Shown piece by piece: positions 21,931-34,939 of a stretch of 64,000 bases of DNA. Position 1 is the stretch's first letter. Every line of letters begins with the position of its first letter. A program made the position numbers and the translations under genes. Under the pieces are notes generated by a model. That model was not told the DNA's origin and did no database searches. It was given only the letters and a program-made list of their open reading frames with translations. This DNA comes from Chionis minor (taxonomy: Eukaryota; Chordata; Aves; Charadriiformes; Chionididae). Location: positions 1 to 64,000 of the forward strand of contig VZSF01009127.1 in assembly GCA_013398295.1 (NCBI GenBank). Reading direction: 5' to 3'.

Positions 21931-23759
21931 GCTAACCAGAGGCTAAAAGGATTTACCGTTATTAACAAAACTGTCTGGTGCCTCAAAGCAATAAAACCAG
22001 CTGAAACCACTGGGGGAGGGAGAAGTCTGCAGAGATTTTGGTAGCATTTTAGTCTGGAGACTGTGATTCAGAGGAAAAAAAAATAACCCATAAAATAGGA
22101 GCCAGTTTCTCAGCTGATGCAAATGACTGAAACATGTAAGAAGCATCAGAGCCACAAGGCTGTCTGTCTGCAAGTAAAGGTCTAGCCAGAAATTCAGGGT
22201 AGTATCTAAAAATAGAGTAATACAAAAAATGCTGCTTGTGGGCCAGAAGCCTGGTACTTGAGGCAGTCTGCAAACACTGAATGAGTCAATGCCTGCCCAA
22301 ACAAACACGTGGTTCAAGGGCCATGACTGGTTTTCACAACCTAGGAGTCTGGTTTAGGGGACTCAGTAATTTTGTAAACCAGTCCCTTTAGGCACGTGTC
22401 TCCTGACAGTCTGAAAAAGGATGTTTTAGGCTTTTGCAAGTCACAAAAATGCCTGGCTGTGCGTAACCGTGGGAATGACTGTTGGCAGGGGTTAGGGGTG
22501 CACTGTAATGAAGTTGGGAGCATCCGATGTGCACACGGTAACATGGTGACAGCAAACGAGATAGTGAGCTTGCTGATGGCACCTTTCAGTAATAAGAATA
22601 AAAAAAAATCTCTTTCTTCTCAAAAGCATCCCAAAGCTGGCAGTTTGAAGGACTTGGTCCTTGGTGTGATGCGAAACATAATTCTGCTGCTTCAGGGCGA
22701 GGTGGCCCAGCACTCTGAAAGCTGTCACTAAAAATACACTGGGACATGGTTATCAAGCTTCTCGCGATTCAAGCTTCTCATGATAACCTCTGGGACAGGG
22801 AACCTGATAACAGCTTCTGGCGAGAAAGGACATGTTGCTTTCAGCACCTACGTCTTCTCTCTCAGGTTTGCGCACCTTTAAAGGCACTGTGGTTAAAAAT
22901 CTCTGTTTGTAGTCAGTGGTGCTACAACGTTTATAAATCGAAGGCTACATCCTTATTCTCAGTTTCCAGGTGACAAAATAGAAACCTTGAGCTCTGAGGT
23001 GACTCGCAGAGCTGGCCTTCAAGTTCAATGCGAGAAGGTGCTCTTTCACACTGGCTGTGGGAGAGATGCATGTCATGGGAACACAAAGGTGGTAGGAATG
23101 GAGAGTCCCATCCTGAATATCTAGCATGCCTCAATACCTGAGCACTTGGCTTGCTTGCTTTCTTAGGGTTACATTTCCAACAGCATTTGTTTTAAGAGCG
23201 CAAACTATTGGAATGCTCGCAATGAGCTCAAGGCAGACAGAGCCCCCCTGTGAATACAGATGGAGGAGCAGAGCCCTTGTCTATGTGTCAGGCCATGGGA
23301 CAGGTTGTGCTGTCTGTGCAGGGCCACAGGATATATATGCACCCCTCTCCTCTCCCTCTGCTCATCCAGACCAAGTTGTGTGATGGGGACACATCTTGAT
23401 CCTCACATCACTCCTGAACTCTGAAGTGTGGCAACAAGCATGCCGTTTCTCAGGGCATCCCCTCCTCTTGCTATTGCTCCTGAATAGGCAAGGATCCAAG
23501 GTCTTTTTTTTGTTTGCTTGGGGTTTTTTTAATAAAAAAAGAGAGGGCTTCCTTTTCACAGTGTCTTTGGAACATAGTGGGTTTTTTCTCATTCCTGCTA
23601 TGGTAACATGGTCCAGAATTTTTGTCATTTCTTCTAACCTCCAAGGTCACCTAGACACTTCAGGGATGCGAGACTGCTCACTGGAGTAAGGAAGCAATTG
23701 ACAAAAGGCCCAAGATGGGTGAAGACAGCCATTAAAATCCTGCTCTGGCTCTAAATATA
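21931..23759. other. Noncoding stretch with a small compound repeat
   Basis: The inverted/direct repeat at 22748-22788 is the only structure I can define. Open frames up to 124 codons (minus strand, 21943-22317) have no recognisable family. A short T/A homopolymer patch lies at 23506-23540. Confidence 0.5.
22748..22788. repeat. Short inverted repeat enclosing a 10-bp direct repeat
   Basis: GGTTATCA (22748-22755) pairs exactly with TGATAACC (22781-22788). Between them CAAGCTTCTC occurs twice, at 22754-22763 and 22770-22779, with a 16-bp period. A further related word, CAGCTTCTGGCGAG, lies downstream near 22812. It may be a local duplication with inversion; no function is implied. Confidence 0.6.
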
Positions 23760-23910
23760 GCAACCTTTCTATGCCAGTCTCCTGTAATTTGCATGTTGAA
23801 TTAGCATCTCATTAATATCTTATTAGGGACACTGGAAACCTAATGACAAAAACAAACACAGCATGTGCAAAGAAGAATAATAGGAGGAAGGAACTGAATA
23901 AAAGAGCTTT
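23760..23910. promoter_or_regulatory. Candidate conserved noncoding element with an octamer site
   Basis: An exact POU octamer ATTTGCAT lies at 23787-23794. TTGAATTAGCATCTCATTAA and TCTTATTAGGG follow within 40 bases, with several TAAT cores, then CCTAATGACAAAAAC. Closely spaced POU and homeodomain words are characteristic of neural or developmental enhancers. The call is from motifs only. Confidence 0.32.
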
Positions 23911-26900
23911 TTTCCCCCTTGTAAGTATTCAAATGAAGACCCAGCGGCACTCTGTCAGCTGTGCCGTGGTTTCTGACCACCTCGGTGTCAGCAGTGTCAG
24001 GAGGCTGGAGGTGCCCTCATCACACAGATGAGGCCAAGAGACAAAGCCCCAAAGGATGTCAGCAGATCCTCAGCGGTTGGTGCACTCTGGCAATGCCTTG
24101 CACTGACTTATACGCAAGTTCCAGTTTAGTGGAGGCTTCCCAACTCATGACACTTCCCCGGGATTTTGAAAAGTTAAGTGCTGAGATCAGAGGTCCTGAG
24201 CTACAGGTTTTGGAACCAAATCGTTCCAAATGAGGAGGAATAGGAGAGTAAATTAATTGTGCTTTTCTGGGGTGCAGAGTTCAGCTTAGTTCAGGAATTT
24301 CTCTTTCTTAGCTCACCTCTATCTAATTTTCTCAGAGTTTACAGCAACGAGCCCAGCCATCACAGCTCGTATCAACTCTCCCCAAATGACCGAGTGCTTC
24401 AGCACACACGTTCCTGTCACTGATTTTGCTGTTAAAGTGCTCCAGTAATAACGTACCAATTAGATTATCTTCCTCTAGAAGCATATTGCAGCTGCAAAAT
24501 GCGTATCGTATCATTAGCACCTTTCTCTTCCATTGTCCCAGGGGAGGGAAACACCAGGCAATGGGAGCAGCTTCCTGCTAGCAGCCCCCTCTCGGTTTTG
24601 GTGGAGGAGAGTCTTCTGGATAACAAAAGAGCTGTGGGTTTAAAATATGTAGCCCATGCTTTCTGCACACTGCAGCAGGGAAATGCTGCTGGTACCTATA
24701 AGGTGGCTTTTGTGAGCCTTAAAGTCAGAGACCACCTGATAGAGAAAAGGGACTCTGGAAAATGAGAAACTCAAAAGCTGAAACTGGGAAATTTAAGGGA
24801 GAGACATGGCAGGAAAACTCTGTGCATCAATATAGACCACAAGTGGGCTTTGTTATAAGGGCAGGATCAGACTGCCGAGCAGGTAGGGGAAGGGCTATGA
24901 CTCTCCCTTGGTCTGTAACTAGCAGTGCATGGAATATGGGCTGAAACTTGGATATGGGTAGGTTGCAATTAGAAATCCAGCACATGAAAGTGAAATCAAA
25001 CAGTCAAAAATCAGAGAACACATGAAAACAATCCTTTGGGGACTCTAGTGAGCAGTTTCCTCATCAGATTTAGCTGCAATGTATTGGATTACATTTTAGA
25101 AAAAAATCACCGGTAATGCAAACCATGCAGAGCATGGAAATGCTCTTCAGTTCCTCTTTATAAGTGTGTTACAAGAAATAATTTGGGTCTGTATTTATGT
25201 GGACTGTTGAGTTTCTGGGTGCTGGCATTGTGCAACTGTAAATGAGTTACTCTAAACCTGTTTTGCAGCCTAACACTGAAAGAAGCAGAAAAAATTATGT
25301 GCTTTACATTGCTCCCTGAGCCAGTGCATAGAGGCTGAAATGGTGGTTGAGCTCTCCTTGTGTCCCCGAGACATCATGTCGGTCCAGTGACAACCCTTGC
25401 TGCTGTGCCACAGAGAGAGATGGCAAAAAAGAGGGTGCTTGGTAGAGTGCGCAAAGGTTTGTGCCACGCTATGTTGTGCTGCTTGGGGGCCTCCTTCAGT
25501 GCTTGTGGTGCTTGACATCATCACTTTGTCTCACCTAGCATGGGATCCAAAGCATGGGATCAAGACAAATGATAATTTGGTAATGGGCAATGGTCGTGTA
25601 CTGTGGAGGGTTTTTCACCTTTTCTCCACACTACCATTTCACAGCACCCTAGAGTGCCTCCATGTCAGGGAAAACTTTGGTTTCTTTCTTGCTCTGACTC
25701 ACCTTGCAGGCAAGTTCCTCTCTCTGCAGAGGCTGTAAAGCCTCGAGAGACAAGGTTGCTCCAGAGCACCGAAGGCTCACGCCTATCTATATACCCAAGC
25801 ATGGGAAACCTGCTCGCTTAAAACTGTGACCCCCACGTAGTTGGACAACTGTACACTGGAGGTTGCTAGTGGGCCTTCGCCATTTTCTGGGTAGACGGGT
25901 AGATTATTTCAATCAGTAATCCAGCAATAAATATTCCTGTCTGGATTTTTAAGACAGTGTGACCCCAACCCTGAAGAAGCTCTGCTGTCGCTCACAGCCC
26001 TACCTTCCCCCATGCCAACAAACTCCAAAAGGCATCAGCACATTGGCTGTTGGCATCTGTCTCTCCACAAATCTTCTTTACAAAGGCAAAGGGATTGATC
26101 CTTTAAGCAGGGGTTCAATAATTGTATTCATTTATTCAGGCACTGCCCAGCTGCAAGCTCTGAAAGAGCAGAGCTGCCTTTCCAAATGTATTTTTCAAAG
26201 CTCTTCAACAACTTAAGAGCAGCAGTCTGCGGGGGAGGGTGAGTGAGTCTTTCATTTAGAAACATGGAAGAAAGAAGGTGCAGTGATTTTTGTTGCTCAA
26301 GTAGCATCATATGAGGTCGGGGCAAGATGGATGAACATCATACATTATCTCGGTGCATTGAATATGCAGAGAGGTGACACACTGGACATTTGGTCCTGGT
26401 CCAAAGCGATATTGATATGCTGCATTGACACACAACTGGCTAAATGACCTGCAGGTTTATGGTTTTCCAGTGTGCAAGGCACTTAATGAGGAGGTAAAAA
26501 GTCCAAACCAATGCACAACATCTCTGTTCATGGAGTCTCCCACGAGGTCAACGTTCCTCATAGTAAGATGGATAAGCTTTTGGCATACTCTGAACTCATT
26601 TTTTTCTACCAAAAAAAGAAGACAGCTTGTCTGTCATTTGTGGCCCATAGGGTTCCTCTCATTTTGGAGTACTGTGACTCTACCACCACCCCTACACTGA
26701 GCCTCACTGCTGAAAGAACTGCTTGAAGTGTTCGTCTGTCTGCCATAGTTGCTTTTCCTGATTGCAACGTAGAGGTGCCCTTACTAAAAAGGAGACTTGG
26801 TCCTGAAGTGTTAGTTACTCATCTCTGCCTGGCTGAAACCCCTTTGGTTTGGTTCTCAGTGTCACCTGACCTTGGATGTGGACTAGCATTTAGTCTTTGA

Positions 26901-27229
26901 GGCTGTCGCTTCCTGCGTGATAAGATAATCATAACAGAGCCAGAGCTGACAAGTGGTGTTTTGATGTAAGCAATGAGCAAACAGACAGATCAATAAGTGC
27001 TGAGCAAGGCACGCTTCACCTCATATCGTATCGACTTACTGCAAAAATAATGGTGCAACAAAATGAAAATGTGTTGTGTTCTATCTGAGTTATGGTCAGT
27101 GGTTATATATAATATAACGCAATATATTAACTCAGATGGGACTTGCTGTTGAAAAAAATACAAATGGGCAGGCACAAAATGTACTGTCTCTAAACGTACA
27201 CGGCAACACATCGAGATTAATTACACAGA
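23911..27229. other. Noncoding stretch, nothing recognisable
   Basis: No repeat family, gene or RNA is visible. Frames up to 113 codons (plus, 25397-25738) are unconvincing: an open frame exists on the opposite strand over part of the same stretch and no domain is recognisable. Confidence 0.5.
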
Positions 27230-27480
27230 ATATGGGAGGAAATGAAAGCAACAATAAATTTCTATTATTATAACCATAGAAAGAACATGAGAAAGATTTA
27301 TGGCACCGAGAGCAAAATTTCTGCGTCCTGTTAGTCTGACTGTCTAATGTGTGAGAGATTTATGAGGCCAGTGAGTAATGATCAAAAGTATTTATAAAAG
27401 TTTGCCATTCGTTAGCTTTTATTTTTCCTCTCATTGAGGCTGTTTATGAGCAGTGGAAGGATAACACTGGGCTGACTGGC
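27230..27480. promoter_or_regulatory. Candidate conserved noncoding element
   Basis: The block is AT-rich but not simple-sequence. It includes AACAATAAATTTCTATTATT, AGATTTATGGCACC, TGAGTAATGATCAAAAG and GTATTTATAAAAG, words similar to HOX/CDX and SOX sites. It has no coding potential. The assignment is inferred. Confidence 0.25.
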
Positions 27481-30400
27481 TGTTGGTGGGAGTTGTGCTG
27501 TAGGTTGGTTATAAAAATTTTGACTTCAGAAGCTCCGATCTCCAAAAACCAGATGACAGCCAAGGTAGGGAGAGGCACGAGGCTGCACTGAAGGAAATCT
27601 GACGTGTTTAGAGACTTTCAGCTTGGGAAGGTATAAGTGTAGGTGCACTGAGGCAGAGAGGCGCTCTCTTATGCTGAGGTTGCTTTTTATGCACCGGAGG
27701 CTCTCCTGCTTTGCCCTCACTTGCCTTTGCTGATTATTCACGATGGCCACCCCTGTGATGGACACATTCATATGCTGGTGCATGATTTCTCCAAGTTCAG
27801 ACTGGCACTTCTGTATCTCCTACTGCACACCCATACTTGGAGAAATGAGGGGCAAGTGTATTAAAGGGGCTGCTGGCGGGATGAAGGCAGGGTCCCTGTG
27901 ATAATCAGGTTGCAGAGAGAGAAAAGCTATGGGAAAGAGCGGCATCACACACTGTTGGGCATTTATTGCCTTTGGAATGGATAGTGTGTATCTTGAAAAC
28001 AGCACGTTTCTCACAGCTATGTGGGCATCTATCTTATCTCCCAACAGCAGATAGCAAATTGCCTACTCGGGGACTTAGCAAGATAGAAGATGATTATGAC
28101 TGCTTGGTTAATTGTGATATGACATGACAGAGAATATAATTTACCTTGATGATAATTATCACTGACCCAGGTAGCTTTGCAAAGCTCGGACAGAATGTAG
28201 AGGATCACTTTGATGGATCGGCTCCTTCCAGGGAGGCTCTTCTGCAGCTCTGTAGCTTCACAGGTGCTCTCTGGGTGCGCTAGAGTGTTTTTGGTATGTT
28301 TAATGCAGGAATCCATGCATAAAAAGAAAACAAAACCAAGGTAATACTCTCAAAAATACACTGGAAAATAAGTATGTAAATCTGCAATGCATTTGCACTG
28401 GGTTTTGGGGACAGTTAACTGCTGCAGATATTTGCAGAATCAAATAGCCATTGGGGTCACAGTATTGAATCCAAATGTTCTGTCCTTCAGGACTTATTGG
28501 GGCTGCTGTACTCTCAATTTCTTTTTTCTTGTGAACCAGTGAAAATTGGAAGTTTTGTCTTTGCTGCAATCACAGGTCAGGGATGTAATAAGACATCTAA
28601 GCACAGACCAGAGAGGGGAAATGTTTTAAAGCAGAATGTACCATTTGCAATATCGAAGTAGGTTGTTTCCTAGTTGTTGCCCAAATTTGTCAGGAAATTG
28701 GAAGATTTTGAATAAGTTGTTTTTTGCTGATAGCATCATTCAAATGTTTATCAAAATACTTTTGCCACTAAAAGGGATTATCAAAATAGTTTTGAGCAGC
28801 CAAAAGCCCAAAACACTAAAAACATGTTTTGCAAGGATTTTTTGTTTTTTAAAAAGGTCTATATTTTGGATAATTAATTGCTAAAGAAAAATCCTGTTTC
28901 AGTGAAAAAAAGTGCTGAAAAATACTTGAGCAGCTGTTATTCAAAAGGATCAGCCAGACAGCCCTAAACTTACCCAGATAAAAGAGGTGACTCCATTATT
29001 TCAAGTAACCTCTGGTAGAAATGAAAGCAGAATTTGGCATAATGAATAGATTCTTCATATAAAAAGGAGTATATTCAGGCAATTCATCATGATGCCTGAT
29101 TTTCCAAAAATACACAGAGCTCCCAGCAGCAACTACTGCTGTTGAAAGGAAGCCCTGTTATTTAGATGTGAAACTTCATTTGAGGCTTCTATTACTGACA
29201 GCTTTTGTCTTAAAAAGTGCTAAGTATTATGTGCTTTGGGGACCTCTGATTGCATATTTGGACTTTTTCATTGCTGTTTTGGGAATTTTGGAAGCAATGT
29301 TGTTTCAGAGGCGCTAGAGCAAAAGCCTTTAGCTCTTGGGAATTATGTGATGCTTATGGACTTCATCAGGGTCTGGCATTTGCAATTTTTAGGATCTGGC
29401 TTTGTGGCTGCGAGGGTGCTGCGGTGCTTTGTTCCTCTTGCAGATTCGCCCCCTGCCCTTTCCCTGACGTGATGCTACTGCGTGCAGCTGTGGGTCAGAG
29501 CGGAGCGGCATTAGCTGGCAGAGCTCTGTTGCTTGCATCCTCTCCCTGCATATTTAAAATCTGCTTGCAGCAAAGCGGTTTCTTACTGGGAGCAAGTTAT
29601 GTTTCCTATTCATGCCTGCACTGATGGCTGTGGTCTGGATTTTTTTCTGTGTCCCACCTTTGCTTGGGGATCGAGCGCTCTCTCCTGCTCTTTCATCTCC
29701 ATACCTTTCATCTTGGGCCTCATTTTTGGATGGTGAGGGAAGTATGTGGCAGGAAGTGGCTGAGAGGATCAAAGACACCTTGGGGACTTTGAAGTCTAGG
29801 AACGCTGACTAATGCGAGGGGCCAAAGGGCTGAAAGAGGGTAGAGTACGGGGTCACGGCCCAAAGTGGGAAAGGAGTGGGGTTTTGTCATTGAGTGGGGC
29901 AGCAGTGTGGGAGGGATGTACTTTCCTTTTCCTGGGGTTCAAGGACATGAGGCTGTTGACTGATGGCTTTACTGCATGCCAAGTGCTTGCCCTGCCGTAA
30001 GCAAGCTGGAAACAAGACAAAAAAGAAAGAAAAGCAAAAGGGAGTAAATTGAAACAAGGAAAATCTGCATGTTCTGTATTAAAAGAAAAATAAAACAAAA
30101 CCTTAAAAAGTCAACGTGGTCCCTGGAGAGGCATTGCTCAGCAGGTGACAAGCTAGGCAGGCATCTACATGCAGCGATTTATTTTTCCTGCTTTCTCGTC
30201 AGTCCTCCATGCTGGAGTCCCAGCCCACAGCCCTCTGAGCTCTGGCTGAAACCTCACAAATACTTACTCTCTAGCAAGTTGTCCAAAAAGGAGCCCAAGT
30301 GGGTGCTTTAGCAATGATTAAAAGGGGGAAAAACATTTGAATAAATATCTTTTAGCACCTGCTATGAGTAGCATACACCTGACATTTGGTGTTTTCTTCC

Positions 30401-32204
30401 TGTGCTCTGATAAAAATTCAATCCATTTGGGTAACAGGGTTGGGAGGTGGTCATGATTTGTCTCCCCTGACTGCAGACAACCCTGTTGCACAATCCTGTT
30501 TATATGATGATCAAGCTGCCTCTTGAAACTCATGGGCAGCTCACTCCTGGCTTTGTGCAACCTTTAGAGCCACTCAACTTTGCCAGCACCATTTGCAAAC
30601 ATCCTGGTACGTGCTGTAGCATGAGTGAACTCTCTCACGAGTTAGCCTAAAAATACCAGACGAAAATGGTTTTTGTCCTCATTGTATCAAATCCAGGCCT
30701 GATTAGAGCAGGTATTTTCTAGAGGTACTATTGATTTTTGCCTCACGGACTGTACCCAGCAATTTGCAAGTCACACAGCCATCATTTATATCTGGAGTTC
30801 AGCAGCAAGATAACGGTCCCTGTAAAACGACTGATATGTTAACCATCTGCTTGGTGACGAATCACATTAATAAGAGCCTCAGATTCACCACAGCCAAATC
30901 ATGAGTCTGTCCCAGCTGTAGTATTTTAGCTGGAAGATGGCAAAGGCTACGTGCAAATTGCTAGGACAGTACCTTCTTCATTTCAGATGAAAGCTGCCCG
31001 AGATGAGCAATCTTGATTTCTTCAGGATTAAAAATAAGGAAGGCGTTTTTCTTCTAAGAAGGACCTTCCCCACATTTCTTTGCCAGTCTGATGGACAGTC
31101 CATGAAGTCAACGGTCTTCTGTAGATGTGTGTCTATCCTTCTACATGATGGTCTACATCACCCATTGGAGTCAAGATCAGCTTGCCTTGGGTGGAAAGGG
31201 TGTGCGTGATGGGCTCACAAAATCCCATCCAGCCCCTTTTCTTGTGGTTTTGTGATCTCAGAAAGACGTTATAAAAATTTAGGCACATTGCTTGACACAT
31301 CTAATTATGTGTTGTGGTTACTTAAAACCATAGCTGCTATTTTGGATGTGGAAAACAGCTGTTTGGAAAAATATTTTCTTCTTTTTTAACTTTGCTTTTG
31401 TTTAGAAAATATTGACTTTTCAAGGAAAACAACCACCAAACCCCAAACCAATAACCTCCATGCAAAAAGAATGGAAAAGATACAGATGGGGAAAAAATAT
31501 CTGATACTATGCTTAAAGATGGAGGGACGCATGTGCTTTCTATGAATACTTGCAAGCAGGAGCTGTGCTCCTGACTTGCGGCTGAACAAGTTTCACGTCC
31601 CCTGTGAGAGTTTTGAAGCTTTGTCCTAGAGCTACCGTACAAGGCTGACGGTTCAACTGTTGTGTGTGGGAGACTGTGAGGCTCTCCAAAGTTACAAAAT
31701 TTGCAAAAATGACAGAAATTTTGGATTCTGTCCTTCTCTGAGACTTGTGGAGGTGGCTTCTGCTGAATTACTCGTCTGAGGGGCTTAGGGGCTGGCTGGC
31801 TCTGTTAATAGTAGCGTTAAACATATCAGACCTTTTCTGTACCAAAACAGCAGTCTTCCAAAGATATACAGAACATGCAAGTCCAAAAAAGCTTAGTGTT
31901 GGGAGGTTTTGAAGGTTTCCACAATTTGGAAGAAAGCTGCTTATGGCAGCCAATGCTAAGGTAGATCCCTGGTGCCTGTAGGGCTCCTGTACATCAGGAG
32001 GAGTGCAAATGACTGAATCTTGTCTGCCCAGCAATGCAGAGAGGTCCAGAAAAACTGCTTTTCGCTCAGTGCACAGGGCAGGAGAGAGGCATCTGGCGCT
32101 GGCCCAAAGCTCTGCTTCGGGCTGCGAGACAGCTCACTGCGAGGCTTGTCCTGAAGAATTCCAGCTCTCCGTCCGCTATAACGTGCTCCCAGCCTCCTGC
32201 AGAG
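27481..32204. other. Noncoding stretch, nothing recognisable apart from small palindromes
   Basis: TGATAATTATCA at 28150-28161 is a perfect 12-bp palindrome. Two near-copies of ATCAAAATACTTTTG lie around 28752-28795. The longest frames (124 codons plus 29250-29624; 101 codons minus 31337-31642) have no recognisable motif. An extended segment at 30340-30560 has a repeat-like feel, but I could not assign it. Confidence 0.45.
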
Positions 32205-32340
32205 AACCACTGCAGCCCTCTTTGCATGCAAATTGTTAATGCATTGTGCATGAGGGCCCTAATTAATACTGTGCTGCAGATAACGATTTTACATTATCGC
32301 TATTAACCTTGGCATATTTCAAACTAAATGCTAGCGTGTT
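32205..32340. promoter_or_regulatory. Candidate conserved noncoding element with a POU-like palindrome
   Basis: TTTGCATGCAAA (32221-32232) is a perfect palindrome that overlaps the octamer-like ATGCAAAT. It is followed by TTGTTAATGCATTGTGCATG, CCCTAATTAATACTG and GATAACGATTTTACATTATC. This packing of POU/homeodomain words and small inverted pairs resembles developmental enhancers. It is not a known repeat to me. Confidence 0.35.
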
Positions 32341-32689
32341 GGGGAGGATTTTGTGTATGTTGCGTTGTGAAATAATGAATTATGTTTTTGCATATTTTAT
32401 ACACTGATTTTCTTTAGTAGTCGTGAGACTAATGTTGGGGAAAAGAGGCCTGCACTAGTGTATTTGCTACTCCAAGTGTTAGGGCTTTTTGGAGCCTAAG
32501 GTTCAGTTTCTTGCTCTGCACTAGCTTCCTACAAGTCTTTTAAACTTGCATATGCAATGGAGATAGGAATGCTTCCACCCTCATAGGGATGGATTTGCAG
32601 TCCTGAGAGAAAGTAGCCCTCATTTTCTGTGCCCAAACGTCCCTTTTTCCCAGATTTTGTCAGCTCTTCGATTTCCAGCTCAGCGTGTC

Positions 32690-32850
32690 CTGCAGTGCTG
32701 GTTCCTGGATCACGATTATATTACTGAATGATAATGAGTTTTTAAGTGAGATTTTTTAAAAGATTTCTATTTAAGATTTAATTAATTTGTCCCTAATAAT
32801 AGACCAGAATTGATTACATGGAGTAACACTGTCGAAAGCCTGGTCTGGTG
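32690..32850. promoter_or_regulatory. Candidate conserved noncoding element
   Basis: The words GATTATATTACTGAATGATAA, AGATTTAATTAATTTGTCCC and CAGAATTGATTACATGG contain several homeodomain cores. They lie in AT-rich, non-repetitive sequence lacking open frames. Confidence 0.22.
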
Positions 32851-34939
32851 GGGTTTGTCCAAGGGCCACAGTTCTGAGGAGGACATCTGGTTCAGACTGA
32901 GGACAAGGAGACTCAGAGGCTAAATGCCACTAGTAGCTGTTGGGCACCAGTGCTAATGCTGGCTGAAGCTGTTTGCATCTGCAGTTCTCTGCCCTGTTGT
33001 CTTCCTGGGGCTGTTAGGAGAGAGAGTCTCCCATTGCCCCTCCTGCCAAATAAAACATTAAGACTTGTGTTCAAAGCACCCTGCAGACCAGTTTCCTCTG
33101 CCAGGGAAAGGCAGGGAAGTCCTGTAGTCCTGCTGGGGCAGGGCTACAACCTGCATTTACTGCAAGGAGGAGAATGTCCAAGGGTTTTTCAATCTTTTCC
33201 ACCTCACCCATCTTCCTATGCTTGGTCCTTGAGAGATGTTTAAATGCAGAATACCCCAAAGTGTTGAACTCTGAGGAAACCTGGCCCTTATTTACCCTGT
33301 AGGTGCCATGATATGATATGATATGATATATGATATAATATGATATAATATGATATGTAATGGAAAAAGGATGCTTGTGACGGCACTTTCTTTTGGAAGA
33401 ATTTTGTTTCTGATCCAACTGGCAATAACTCTAACTCTGTGTAAACTATTTTATGGATCTGTATAGTCAACAGATCAATTTTATTATACTTGGCCACTGC
33501 AGAAAAACTGTAAACTCCTGCTGTTAGCTGATGTCTGGGAAATATGTTTACAACTTTATTCCTTTCCTTTGGTGGCATCACTGTATTTATTTTTTTATTT
33601 AATAAAAATTTTGCTGTGCTCTCTCCCATGCTATTTTATCATGCAGAACTTTTCCACATGGCCAGCTCAAACACTGGCAGCATCGCCCTAATGAGAAAGC
33701 ATTCACAATTCTAAATAATGACAGGTCTCTTGATTTTCCTGGGCTGGTAAAAGTTGAATTCTCCTTTGTCTTTCGACTATAAGGTTTTACTGATTTTTAA
33801 AGTATTTTATGTAGTGTGCTTGCAAATATCAGTTTCCAGTGAAGCCCTCAAAGTGACCGAGCAAGCAAGATTTGCTTCAAAATGAGTTAAAATGATGTAG
33901 AAAGTTTTAAAAGGTGTCGGAGTGAGGAGCTGGCATTTACAGCCATGGTAGCCCGCACGCCAGAGCAGTTTCCTTAGGCAGTCATGCTCCACCCAGTGAC
34001 GGAGCTAGGTCTGGTAGCTGCCCCTAGCACACACCTCCTGCTATTTAATTGGTTTAGCGACAATTTTGGTTTATGCAGGGAATTGGGCTGTGGCAATGAG
34101 CTACCCAGGGACCTGAATGCTGCTTGGCTGAGTGCGAGGGTTTCTCTATGGGACATCAAACTGCTACCTTTTTGCAGCTGGCACCGCCTCTCTGGAAGGA
34201 TATATTTGAAAGGAATGTTGGATCAGTAACTTTAAAAGCCCCTTTAAAAATAATCAAGTTTGGGAACATATTTTTATGTGATCTAAGCTTTGTATAACCC
34301 AGTATCCCATCTGTGACAAGCATCAGTGCCAGATGTTTCTAAGTAAGATATGAAACTCCCACAGCAATGGATGTGGGTTGATTTGCCCTAAATAAAGGTC
34401 TCACCCCGACCTTGTGTAGTTGCAGATCAGTCCTGGAGCAGGTGTTTACTGTGAATAGCCGATGGACAGAGAAAACTTACAATACACTTGTTATTTACTG
34501 AATTATACTAAATAAAAATATACAGCTTCCTGATCCATCTTGGCTGTGCCATCTCTTGAGGTACACTAAACTGACATTTTCCTTTTCAAAAGAACTGACC
34601 GCAGTGTCACAGGATAGACAAAGTGGGAAAGGACCTCTTGAGTGTGCCTCAGACATGGGCTGCATTTGGGAACCTTCTAATTAGTAACAGGGAAAACACA
34701 TTACAGAACTCTCTTACTTGAATGGGAATCAGCAAAAAGCACTCTGGTGAGCCTTATATTTGTAAAGTCACTTTCTGGAGTGGATTCACACCTCAGCTAT
34801 TGCTATGATATCTTGGTAACTACTATTTCATATTTTCTCTTGGTTCCTATGCAATTTGCACATTCAGGGTCAAGCCTTAGCTAATGACAGCTCCTTGTGT
34901 TTCAAGGTGGCCGAATCAGCAGGACGTATGGCACATATC
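32851..34939. other. Noncoding stretch with one pentanucleotide microsatellite
   Basis: Apart from the microsatellite at 33308-33357 nothing can be assigned. Frames up to 115 codons on the minus strand (33071-33418 and 33288-33629) run through that microsatellite, which is why they are open, and they are not credible genes. Confidence 0.5.
33308..33357. repeat. (ATATG)n pentanucleotide microsatellite with ATAAT variants
   Basis: The tract is built of ATATG/TGATA pentamers (for example ATGATATGATATGATATGAT), then variant steps TGATATAATATGATATAATA. About ten units are recognisable. Being imperfect, it is probably moderately stable in length. Confidence 0.9.

Noticed and set aside
30340..30560. 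Repeat-like texture suggesting an old LINE remnant
   Set aside because: I could not match ordered blocks to any consensus I know, so it is not reported as a feature.
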